Assembly (NCBI RefSeq): GCF_964340395.1
Contig: NC_135563.1
Location: forward strand, 18,935,151 to 18,999,150
Source of the DNA: Glandiceps talaboti
Lineage: Eukaryota > Hemichordata > Enteropneusta > Spengelidae
Length of the DNA: 64,000 bases
Direction: 5' to 3'
The notes below the pieces were generated by a model that worked only from the letters and a program-made list of their open reading frames with translations, had not been told where the DNA came from and ran no database searches. Both the position numbers and the translations under genes were made by a program. Below are positions 35,972 through 47,371 of this stretch, one piece after another (the stretch's first letter is position 1; each line of letters opens with the position of its first letter).

Positions 35972-38900
35972 CAGAGAAAATGGCTGTGTAATGATAGTCA
36001 AATACAACGTATGACACAACTCAAATTTCTAGATTACTACTATGTAGTGTATATTCCTGAATATTTTATATATTTGATCATGAAGCTGCTAAATTCTTCA
36101 ATTTGACCAAATTTAATCGAATTTTATGACTATTCATAAAGATAAGGATGTTATTTAGAGCATTACATTAGATCTAACACTGCCAGTCAAAAGATATAGC
36201 AGTGGGAAAACTTGTAACTATTTTTGTTTTCAAAATAATATTAAGGTTCTCCTTAATCCTACCATAATGTAAAAAAACCAAAACTGATACTAGCACTAAT
36301 TTTTTGTAGTATTTTTGATACGAATACATTTTTTTTCTTCACACATCCTCTTCCATAAGTCCTAAGATTTCACATAAGTACTTGTAAATAGTTTAGTGAA
36401 GTGTATTATTTTGTAGATGTGATAGTGTGTACTAGTAGATGTTATATCCTAGTTTTCAGCCTAGATTTATCTTCAGTGTATGATAGTGATAATGATCAAA
36501 CAACTTTGAAAGGCCAGTGATTTTCTCTACTGCACACTTGCAGCTTACGAATACATTTCTTACTTAATGTATGCACATATTTTGCATAAACACTCCGATT
36601 CTTTTTCTAAGCATGCATATATATTATGCCTGTGCCTAGCTGATTGTAAAAGTGATAGTAGACATCTGTACATCTGTGTACCATTTTTGGAATGGGGTCT
36701 TTGTTGCACTGCAAATGCAAGTGTCAAATTCATCACAACTTCTGTGATTTGAAATTGTGAAGAAAAAAGATCTTTTGTAATCCAGAGTATGCCACGTTTA
36801 CAAATATCGTATATGCACAAGAAGCAATGGTTATTATCATTTCAAAAATGCACAACTTGTGTAAAATTTCTACCAAGCTTTTATTCATCATACAAGTTTT
36901 GAAATTGGAAAAATCGTACTTGGGCTGATGGTTTCCTTCTCAGATCATTTTACATCAAATCACATTAAGATTTTGAAACGATGCTTTTTCATCATTTTTG
37001 TCTTTTGTTGTACCAATGAAAGAAAAGTTTGTTTCAAATTCTATGGTTACATCTTAGAAACAAAATACTTGAAAACAGAAAATCTTTGTAACACTGACAA
37101 GTGTCATTCCAAACATGGATGTGATGTATAACAACATTCAAGTTCAGCCAGCCATATTTAACCCAACGAAAAGTTTAGTACAACAGAATTCATTACAACA
37201 AAGAACAAACTGACATATAAATAGAAGTGACATGACTTATACAGAGGAGAGAGTTTAGAGAGAAGACTTCTTAATTCTTAAGATGATACCAGCCCCATTT
37301 ATGGCACTTTCTATTGTGTCATATTTTTCTGTCATATTATATTCCTACGTCAGTTCATGTTACATTTACTGGTACTGTTTTATTCGCCTTTGTGTTTCTG
37401 TCATAGCCCTACATCAAATTTGTAACAGTACCAATAATTCATGAGAAGGAACATTCGATCTATTAATGGCAGAAATGTAAACTTTATATTGTGCTGTTTT
37501 TCATGAATAAAACGTTCAAATCCATTATTTTAAAACCCCCACTTTACAATTTTATGACATACTAATGTAGTTGTCTTTTATGATTGCTATTTGAGAATAA
37601 CATAGTTTCCTCACAAGTAGGATGTGATTTGCTGATGAATTTATTTTCTTGAATAAATAAAATGTGCTGTTGTTTGTCATTGTAAAACAACTCATGTGAA
37701 AGGAAAGATTTTTGTGTTATATGTCAGTGCTTGTTATTTAGTGAATACAAATGAAGCGACAGTGAATTCTGTCTTCAATGTCATGATGTACTGACATTTT
37801 CAAGTTGATGACATTATGGAACAAAATACATCAATGCTACATCTCCTAGATCATCTCCTTTTGTCAAAATTGTACATTTTGACCGTTTTTATCAAGTTTT
37901 ATATTTTTTTGAATTATTCAAACTTTGGAAATGAAATGTAATATTGATTATTCATGGAAAACATTTAATGTATAACAAAACTGTACTCACAGCAAAAAGC
38001 GCCCCCATTCACAACCAACATTTCCCGCCAAAAGTATTGCATATAAATTTCTTGTATTTCTGAACTGCGATAGCTCAGTTATACAATGTGAATTTCATCA
38101 GCACTGACCATCAGCAGAAATTCGATCAAAACATTAAAAATTCTCAAAATTTCCAGCAATATTGCTAGAAGGTGTTGTCTTAGAATGGTAGTGAAAGGGA
38201 ACATAATTCCAAGATGGCTGCCTCGTAAGATCAGAAATGCAATTGCATGGCAACACTGTATTCTCCATTAAGGGTCATGTTGTCTGATTGGTGATGTATA
38301 ATTGGGGAAATCTGCAGCTGGTGTATATCATTTATCAGACGTGAGGAAAGTAAAATGGATTTTAGACTGTATTTTACTGGCTTATCATCCACCCTTCATA
38401 GTAAATGTCTAAATTTGCAGCTGCTTTCAAACCTGTAGAAACCATCAACTTTCTGGACAATTATTTTGTTGTATATCTGTGTGACAGCAGACAGAATTGA
38501 AAGATGTAGATTTTTTTGCCAGTATAGCTGCAACGTTCTTCAGTCAGGCACTTATTACAATTAGAATTTCTGGAAATATTTAAAATTTGATAGAATTTCT
38601 AGATGTATTGAAAATGGGGAAATGTCAGTGAAATTTCTCTGTTTTATTTGAATATTCATTGAATGCTTTGATGAAGTACTTAGACTTGTGCTACTTTTTA
38701 GTCAATTTCTGTCACAGTGTGTAGTTCGATTATCTGGCATGCAAGTTTTATGAGTTTCAAACCACTAATGGAAACCCATATATTTGAACCATCACATGTA
38801 CATGTATTTCAACCTTTTAAATTACATCAGCAGGAAATTAAAATATTATTTCTTGTCATTAGAATTTAGTCTTGCCTCTTTTTGTCCTAAACTTCATATT

Positions 38901-39940
38901 TTTACTTGTGCTATTCTGTGTCCTTCCTATTCTTCTGTGAAATATCAACGTATAGCATAGCATTGTTAAGCAAATATATACCTGATACTAAAAAATCTAG
39001 AAACATATTTAAAACCTATAGTAAAACATTTGAAATAAAATCAAACATACCAGGAAAATGTTGAGGAAAAAAGTCATTGTGATGAGTTTATATGTATTTC
39101 ATCGTCTCCCCAAAGTTTAATGTACTAAATGTGGGTATCTTACGCTTCAAAGTAGGTCTTGGGTACATGTATAGCGCCCCCAACTGTAATATTTTTAAAG
39201 CAATATAGTGATGGAGATAAATAGATGTAAACATAAAGAATTCCCCAAGAACAATGCACTTTTGTAGCATTCCATGACATTCCATAATGTGATCAGACTA
39301 TTCCACAGAGAAATAGGGATGGGAGATGAGGTACAGAGCATATGATATTTGAAGGAATCTAAACTAGTGTAATTATATATACTGTAATGTAAAGACTCTT
39401 GTGGAAACAAAAATGGATGATGAAAAGTTACCCTAAAACTTTCCTCTGAGTTTTTTCTGACTTGTTGTGAAATGTGTATGGAGATTGTTTATAATCATCA
39501 GCACCCCCTCCCCCAGTAATGAAGTCTCAAACAGTTAGCAAATACATAAGATTAAATCCAACCAAACAAAAATGAAGAGATATTGTCTTGATATTTTTCT
39601 TCCATTTTAATTTTCAAAGACCAGTTTTGTTTCCAATTAAACCACAATTTTTTTACAACTTTTTGGACCAGTGATAAAATGAATACTGCCCTCTAGTGAC
39701 AATGTCTTGATAACAAGTTAGCTAATTTTAGTCATTGATTCTTCATGGTTTCTTCTGAGTTGTTCATTATAACAGCTACTTTTACCCTTCTTGATCCACT
39801 AAAATATTACTTGGTGATGCTCTATAGTTAGAAAAGAAGGACATGTTCATCCACAAAAACAATAATGAAATAAATATACTGAAATGTGCCAAGGTTTGTG
39901 ATAAGTGTGATAAATCATAGACTTCTTGCATTTTAATGAT
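35972..39940. other. Gene-poor stretch
   Basis: No gene recognised. The frames at 36560-36820, 36928-37131 and 39088-39410 lack family features. GGGGGCGCT-type motifs occur on the minus strand at about 37998-38009 and 39173-39184. Confidence 0.5.
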
Positions 39941-40088
39941 GTAATTTGCATATCACAGAATGCTTGGATGCTAATGATGTAATTTGCATATCACAGTATG
40001 TTTGTATGTTAATGATGTAATTTGCATAACCTAGTTTAGTTACATGAACTGTACATGTATAAACAGACATGTTCAGTCTAATGCAAAT
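39941..40088 (+). promoter_or_regulatory. Array of perfect POU octamers with 38-bp period
   Basis: TAATGATGTAATTTGCAT is repeated three times, with the octamer ATTTGCAT at 39944-39951, 39982-39989 and 40020-40027, exactly 38 bp apart. A fourth octamer in the opposite orientation (ATGCAAAT) is at 40081-40088. The octamer is the classical site of POU/Oct homeodomain proteins, and the flanking TAAT is a homeodomain core. It could be an enhancer or simply a short minisatellite that happens to contain the site. Confidence 0.55.
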
Positions 40089-40757
40089 GAAAATTATAAC
40101 TAAGTCTCCACAAAATGTTACACACACTCACTATAAATGTAAAAGTAACTTGCAGAACAGACTGAAACTTAATACAGCACTGAGTTTTGTAATCATAAAC
40201 GGATGAAGTGTTCATTACGGTACACTAAGCATGTACTAACTCTACTGGAATACAAAGCAGTAGCAGAGCATAAAAGGATGTTTTTTATAATAGAACATTT
40301 ACAATAACAAGGTTTCATTACAGAGAGTAACAACTCACAGGTATGCATGCAATCATAGCCATTCAGGAATGTGTGTGAAAATGAAGTCATTCTCATAATA
40401 AGAATTCCTACTCGGATGTATTACCATGACAACTAATGGATTGAGGAGAGGCATTTCTGAAGGCAGATGTCAAGATGTTATGACCCTCTCTCTACAACTA
40501 CGTCAACACACATAGTTCTGTTCATTTGGAGAATTATGTCAAGGAGTAACATCTGTTCAGACAGCAGATTCAAGAGTTACTTGACAGATAATAAGAACAA
40601 CTTTTAAGCATTCACACACTTCAAAATCCACTTCATCAATGCACAACATCTTTGCCTTCCTCTTTCTGATGGCATAAGCCTATTAGTTATCATTTAAATA
40701 ATAGTCTGAATCAAAATTCATTGCAACATCACCCCAGAGACTATGTTTACACTGTGG

Positions 40758-40965
40758 TGCAGATCTAGAGAGAGGGAAGAGTGGAGAGTGAAAGGAGAGA
40801 CAAAGAAACAGATGGATATAGAGGCATTGGGAGAGCGAAAGGGGAGAGAGAGCAGAGGGAGAGACACACTGAGACAGAGAGGAGATAGAATGGAGGGGAG
40901 AGGACAAGAGAGGAGGGGGGAGGGAGAGACGGTGATCGGTGACAGTGAGCGTTTCAGACAGGAGT
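40758..40965 (+). repeat. Polypurine tract (GA-rich, about 200 bp)
   Basis: The plus strand is overwhelmingly A and G with very few pyrimidines (GAGAGAGGGAAG, GGAGAGAGAGCAG and similar). The predicted arginine/glutamate-rich peptide (REREEW, GRESRGRD) is a by-product of this composition. Such tracts can form triplex DNA. Confidence 0.85.
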
Positions 40966-41844
40966 AGGAATAATGTGATCTACTCTCTGGGCACCATTAT
41001 ATACAGCATATATTGAAATTGATGAGTCCCTTTAGTTGGCAAAATGCCAGCAATGATGATGAAGATCAAAGGACAGTTGATGTATGTGAGCAGACAACCT
41101 GCCTGCAGACATGACATTAATTTCATTAAAAAGACACCAACTCTAAATTCCTGAGTAGTTGATATTATGACTTGTCCCAATCTAGTGGTTGATTTTAGAC
41201 AAATAACTCAGTCATTAAATTGATCATTTCTTAATAAAACTAATTAATGCCAGAGTCCTATAGATCATCTTGTTAATAACACAGTAATATACAACATATA
41301 ATGTATACCTGGCTGAACATTACACACTATATTGGCTGAACTAAATACTCATCAAATTCATAGACATTTATGTACCGAATAATATTTGTATTTTGGAGCA
41401 AAAATGAAATATGATTTCTGTTCACTATTTTTACAATTCCTTGCACAGCATGAGATGTGTTCACTATCAAATGTACTCTTTAAATGCTCATGATTCACTT
41501 CCAGGTTTTCACGTTAGTTTTATATTATCAATTATGATTACAGAGGGTCAATCTTTTGTTCTGGACCAACTCTTTCTATATCTCTTCCAGACAGCTGTCT
41601 TTCATACTTCAACTGTTATTCTAGTCCAAACTGAACTCTTATGTTTAAAGCAATATTGGTGTTAGTAATATTTGGGGTATAACTTTTTAGTCAAGGTTCA
41701 ATCATGATATGTTACATGTTTCATCTCATCTGTTACAAAAGAGGAAATTAACCACCAGTCCTGTAGTTATATATAATCAGTGGTACACATAGTAACTGCA
41801 CACTGAATAACATTTTCATCAAAGACAAACTTTTGCAATGATCT

Positions 41845-41868
41845 TAGCCTGTTCTTGTACACAGGCTA
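41845..41868. repeat. Mini palindrome TAGCCTG...CAGGCTA
   Basis: A perfect 7-bp inverted repeat with a 10-base loop, preceded by ATCT exactly as at 23291-23301. Confidence 0.6.
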
Positions 41869-42280
41869 TGCATTGTGAAAAAAAGACAGATTTATAGATT
41901 TATCTAAATTCACATTTTGTGACTTTTATTTATAAATTCCAATCCTGAAGACAAGTAATTCATTACATAAAGCAAATAACTTGGGAAGAATTAGAAATGT
42001 ACACATTTTATTGCACATTTTATGAATATCCATTTCCATATTTTTATACCACAATTTTGCAAGTATTGAGAAACAAAGACACTTCTCATATGCAAAAACA
42101 GCATAAGATATAAATTTTGTCATCAGCAAATTTTGTCATCAGCGTTTTCCTTTTGAAATAAGTTAATTGGAAAGATGTTAAAGATTTGCTTAAAGATGGG
42201 CAAATAATTCAACTTGTACAAAAACACTTTGCATGGAGAGCTTTTCACAACCAAATATCAGCTTTCGTTTGTACACAAAT

Positions 42281-42299
42281 TGGCCACATGAGGGCGCTG
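42281..42299 (+). promoter_or_regulatory. CTCF-like motif at the 3' boundary of TTC1
   Basis: TGGCCACATGAGGGCGCTG aligns without gaps to the CTCF core (CCAC, four variable bases, then GGGCGCT). It sits about 250 bp beyond the TTC1 stop codon. A similar CACTTGAGGGCGCT lies at 57835-57848 between SEPSECS and the receptor gene. It is a candidate insulator by sequence only. Confidence 0.35.
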
Positions 42300-42550
42300 T
42301 TGCAACCTAAACACCTGCAAAAGTATCAAAATCCATGTACAAATAATAAAACTTCAGTGTTTGCATACAGCATTGCACACTGTCAACTACATGTATAAAT
42401 CTATGATCCTTATTAGTACCCTTCCTCAAAAAAAACTTAAATTGAGGAAAGGAAAGTAAATAAATCACACTGTCCTTACTACTTGTACTACTGTAAAACA
42501 AAGACTACTCTTTATTTTCTTTGCAGAATCAAATTTTTATCATGATGATT

Positions 42551-44746
42551 TTATTTCCCATTATTTGTTGGATTTTGTTGAAAGTTGACAGAATATGACC
42601 CTGTATTTGGGTCTTGTTGGAGTTGGAAGTTATTAGTTGAAAGTCCAAATGGTCTGAGAACCATGTTGCCTAAGTCTTTTAGCTTGTCCATCATTTCTGT
42701 TTTCAGTTTCTCATTTCGTGCTTTAATTTCTTCTGGTAGTCTCTGAAAACAGAAACAGAAGAGAAATTGAGAAGATTGGTAACATTATATCATATGTACA
42801 TTACACATTGAATGAAGACAGGCTGTTTATATCATGCTATCAATGCCAATATGGCTCTCATCTTTAGAATATAGAAATGAACACATTGAAATTTTGATTC
42901 CTATGGTAACTGAGTCTCTTAATGAGTCGCAGTCAGTAACACATGCATAACTTAATAGATTTTGACAGTTTAATTTGTTTAGTAAATGGGGGGGGGGGGG
43001 TAGATTTTAGTCAGTAACTCTGGAATATTATTTAGCTTGAGACAAGAACACGATACACATTACACATTCCCTAGGAACCAATGTAGATTTCTCACATGCA
43101 CACATCTCTAGCAACTAATATACCAGCAGGTTTTTACTCACCATGCATGCTTCCCTAGCAACCAATGTAGCAGGTTCAAGTTGAAGTACTTTCTGGTAGT
43201 CCTCTAAAGCTTCATCTAATTTGTCAACTTTCTCGTAGGTTTGGGCTCTTCTCAGGAGTGCTTTGACGTACACAGAATGAAGTTCAAGAGCTGTACAGCA
43301 AAATAATGAAACAACATAAAGCTGCTTTAGTTTTCAAATAATGAATCACTTGGAGAAAGGTGTTACTTGGGTTTGACCCTTCCAATAACGGGTTTTCTGT
43401 AGGATATCTTTGCTTCTGAAAGGCAAACTTCATAAATAAAGTGTACAACCACTTATACATCCTGATCAAAACCAGTTTGTTAGACCTCTGGTGAACGGAA
43501 GGTGAACTAAAGTAAAGTACCCCTGTCCATCGAACAGCTTATTATCTCTGAACATTGTTATGGTTTACCATCTATAGTTGAGGTGAGAGGTCAAAATTAA
43601 TACAAATCACTCCATTTAAACATCTTCACCCTTGACCTGACCCCACACATGACCTTTGACCTAACACTATAAGCTAGCAACAATGATGCACCTGGTGACA
43701 GGATCATCCCTTACCTTTGGAACAGTCAACAATTGCCTCTTCATTTTCATCCTGTGACAATAAAAGAATAGAAAACAATGAAATGGAACTACCCAGTAGA
43801 ATTGTTACAATAATCAATTTTATCAATACCATATTTGATATCTATGTATATCTCTTGAATCCACAGTATATTGTCATGACAACAAGCACATTACTCTAAT
43901 TCATCTAAATATACAACATTTCATCGTTAAGATAAGAAATTATACAGTTTGGCTACTGGGAGTGCTATTTAGCAGCATTATCCTACCAAAAGAGTAGCCC
44001 AGCATGGCTATGTATAGAAAACTCCTTGCAAAGTGTTTCCTGGTGAAAGTGAATGATAGTCAGGACCATTTCAAATGTTTTTCAAGTTCTTTCCACTCAG
44101 TTTGTTGAGTGATTCTTGTAATGCCAAGCGACAGGCATACATAACAAAAATTTCTACCCTCCTTTTTGCAAATATAACTAAGAGTTTTTTTTTATCTCCC
44201 TTTGACCCTGAACTTGAACTTTGACATTTGACTTACCATTCTCAGGTGACAAGCAGCTCTATTTGAATACATAATGGCTCTTTCCTTCTTGTAGCACAAT
44301 GGACAAGTTAGTAGAGCATTGGTGTATGCATCAATTGCCTCACCATATTCTAAAGGGACGATAAATCAACATTAAATAAATACCAATGTAAAGGTTTGGT
44401 GAATTTGTAAAGGACAAAAATTGATGGAAATACTGAAAACTGACAGCTATTGTACTGGGGCTTGAACCTGGTTACAAAGGAGAAGAAGCAACACAAACTT
44501 AGAACTTTACAGGGATCTAAGCTAAAACAAAAACAAACTAACCTTCATTTTTGTAAAATTCATTGCCTTTATTTTTCAATTCTTGAGCTTCATCTTTCCG
44601 AATCTGAAATCAAGAAAAGCAGAAATTATACGCAAGACCTACACTGAAGAAGTCAATCAGTGACTGAAAGGGATTTCTCTATTGTTTAGTTAACTTTAGA
44701 CTACATTTGTATTTGTTTGTATGCATAGATATGTATGTACGTATGT

Positions 44747-44794
<48 letters not shown>

Positions 44795-45784
44795 ACACAC
44801 ACATAAATACATACATACATACATACATACATACATACATACATACATACATACATACATACATACATACATACACACACATACACACATACACACATAC
44901 ATACATACATACATACATACATACACACACATACACACATACACACATACACACATACACACATACACACATACATACATACATACATACATACATACAT
45001 ACATACATACATACATACATACATACATACATACATAAACAGAAAAATCTGCAACAATTTATTTCAAAATGTGTTGAAATTAAAAATCATCATAAACTAA
45101 GATTTCCCTTCCTCTATTTCTCTAATAACTTACCTCCTTTTCTTCATCTGTCATATTTGCTTCCAATTCTTTAAGACATTCTTCATCTTCTTCTAAAGTT
45201 GTTGGTTTTACTTTCACTTTCTCTTCTTCCTGATTCTCTGCATCTTCCTTTTCATCTGGTAGTTGGAAATCTTCTGGTTCACTGGACTCAGCACTGTCAT
45301 CAGTTTCTGTCCTCTCTCCATTGTCAATCACATCAGAGCTTTCCTTCTCTTTGCTCTGGTCTTCCACTTCACAATTTTCAAAAGTAGTATTGTTTGTATT
45401 ATCTTCATTAACTCCTACTTCAGGATCATTTTGTGTTTCTTTTGATTCGTTCTCTTCCTTCACAATTTTTGGGGAAGTTTCTCCATCATCTGTCCTATCC
45501 TGCTGTGATATTTCAAAGCTCACACTTTCTTCGTCTTCATCACATAACTCATTTTCCTCTTTTCCAATAGTCCTAGTGTTTACCTCTGTAATATCTTGGA
45601 TATCATCCGTAGCATCAAAAAATTCATCTTCATCATTTTCATCATCGGAAATTTTCATCTCAGCTAATTTTGCCATGTCAATGTCAACATCTGATCTTTG
45701 TTGATTATTATCCAGAGATTTCACATCACAAACCTCACTACTTACTGCACCATCGCTAATCTCTTCTTCTTTCCCTTTCTCCAT
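42551..45784 (-). CDS. TTC1: Tetratricopeptide repeat protein 1 (TTC1), six coding exons, complete
   Basis: The coding exons on the minus strand are 45784-45134, 44603-44543, 44349-44237, 43751-43715, 43290-43142 and 42742-42551. All introns are GT-AG with matching phases, giving 400 residues. Residues 1-200 are very acidic and low in complexity, then [15 protein letters not shown] leads into three TPRs (about 219-256, 259-295, 296-330). Dicarboxylate-clamp residues are visible: K and N in LKNKGN, N in YSNRAA, and K and R in VKALLRR. This fits binding of the EEVD tail of Hsp90/Hsp70. The C-terminal block [15 protein letters not shown] is characteristic of TTC1. The vertebrate protein is a cytosolic adaptor also reported to bind G-alpha16 and Ras. 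It is longer than human TTC1 (292) because of the acidic N-terminus. Exon 4 is only 37 nt. A tttcatcag 3' splice site 9 bp before the ATG suggests a 5'-UTR intron. AATAAA at 42511-42516 is a likely poly(A) signal. Confidence 0.95.
43650..43662 (-). promoter_or_regulatory. Perfect DR1 element inside a TTC1 intron
   Basis: TGACCTTTGACCT, which is AGGTCAAAGGTCA on the minus strand and so on the TTC1 coding strand. It lies in intron 4, about 50 bp downstream of exon 4. Another TGACCT is at 43633-43638. It is the same 13-mer as at 33526-33538. Confidence 0.4.
44750..45037. repeat. Compound (CA)n/(CATA)n microsatellite in TTC1 intron 1
   Basis: (CA)n runs from about 44750 to 44804, then (CATA)n with scattered (CACATA)n blocks to 45037. 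It fills most of the 530-bp intron between coding exons 1 and 2. All frames inside it are artefacts. Confidence 0.96.
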
Positions 45785-46542
45785 ATTTCAATTCTGATGA
45801 AACAGTAACCCAAGCCTTTTCCAGTTCTTTATGTGTTAATTCTGAAACTAAACACAACAATAACAGACTATCAAGCACTGATTCTTAAACAACAGTTGAT
45901 TTTTTACAGCCAAATCACAAGTACATTATGTCTGAGGTTTTGAAACCCTGGTCAAAGAAAGGGCTAGGAAATCTGCTGTCGAAATTACTCCATACATCGG
46001 TGATCACAGTGTCTTTGCTAAGGTTGGAGACCCAAGTAACAAAGGGGGAAAGAGGTAAAAGTTGCACAGTTTCACATAGAATCTACCATAATTTAGTTTC
46101 AGACCCCCGGTAAAATTACTGGAAAAATCAGGTACATTTTACCACCCTTAACAAAAACACTGGATCACCACTGACCAGTGATATTTCCTTAGAGATGTCT
46201 CTATAGATTTCCTCTACTTCAAACTATACCCAACACACTCGTAAATACTCAGCAATAATATATTCCAATATGATCTTGATTGATTGAATGATAATGATTA
46301 ATTTGGAGTTATTGGCCCCTGACATATTTTCACTTGTATCACTAAACCACTGGTGACTCACTTTGTGTATCTGTCACCAGTACTGTGAGATTTGACAGTG
46401 TATTAGTGTCTATGCAGAATAGAACTTTTCCAGTAACTAAATTTATGTTTTGTTTACTTCATTTCTATATATAAAACACTGTCATCACTAATTCTCTTGT
46501 TCATATCGTATCATGATCATGATCATCATCATCATCATCATG

Positions 46543-46594
<52 letters not shown>

Positions 46595-46635
46595 CCACCA
46601 CCACCACCACCACCACCACCACCATCATCATCATC

Positions 46636-46668
<33 letters not shown>

Positions 46669-47371
46669 AACAACAACAACAACAACAACAATATGATCAT
46701 CACCAACACTGCCATCACAACCATAACCACAACCACCACATGGTAGAACTAGAAGTAGATAGTAGTTATTAGTACATCATACATGAGAAAATTAGTCACA
46801 ACATCGACATGTGCATCACTAGAATAGATGTTATTCTTTCGTGTTGTAGACATTTCTATACCAACCTGTACTTAAACCGATCTAAACATCAAGAAGAAAC
46901 ATGTTACTGTGCATTAACTGCTGTGTTCCTTCGTTACTCCTTGGCGTTTTGAAGAGCTGCAGGCCGAATTCTGCAAATCACTTCCGGGTTCACAAGCTCA
47001 TAAAAATAGTACGGATCCTTGACCCAGATAATCATCCGCACACCATAGTTATTGAATTCTGTCACCTTTTAAAGATACCCGCGTTCTTTATAAAATGCTT
47101 TACTTGATCATTTGAAACAAATGTGACTGATTTGTATATTTGTTTTGGGAAAGTACGCACAGCTGACCTAGATGGATTTACTTTTCTTGTGTGTATATAT
47201 TTCAAAAAATGTGTATGTGTGGCAGGGCACTTCCTGTTCCCAGCTGACCAGCCATCGTGCAAAAAAGCGCTAATAACTGACCGTTCGCGATCAGTGATGT
47301 AGGTGGTACACAGTACAGCGGAGTGCGAAATCATCAATTTCTTCCATTTTCAAAGAGGGTGCATTTGATTT
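45785..47371. promoter_or_regulatory. Head-to-head intergenic region of TTC1 and SEPSECS
   Basis: 1.6 kb separate the two start codons. The right part (46,900-47,340) is less AT-rich. It holds ACTTCCGG at 46980-46987 (a consensus ETS/GABP site on the minus strand), CACTTCCTG at about 47228, and CpG-containing GCGCTAATAACTG and GTTCGCGATC near 47266-47292. A bidirectional promoter near 47.0-47.3 kb with a TTC1 5'-UTR intron is plausible but unproven. Frames at 46901-47107 and 47062-47337 look non-coding. Confidence 0.45.
46510..46740. repeat. Compound trinucleotide array (ATC)n(ACC)n(ATC)n(AAC)n
   Basis: Successive blocks are (ATC/TCA)n from about 46510 to 46593, (ACC)n to about 46624, a short ATC block, (AAC)n to about 46690, then decayed repeats. 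Each block differs by one base per unit. It lies between TTC1 and SEPSECS. Confidence 0.95.

Larger units (their letters stand above)
40089..42280. other. Gene-poor stretch 3' of TTC1
   Basis: A polypurine tract lies at 40758-40965 and a small TAGCCTG palindrome at 41845-41868, listed separately. No gene recognised. Confidence 0.5.

Noticed and set aside
45321-45704. 127-codon serine-rich plus frame opposite TTC1 exon 1
   Set aside because: Antisense shadow of the acidic GAA/GAT-rich TTC1 N-terminus.
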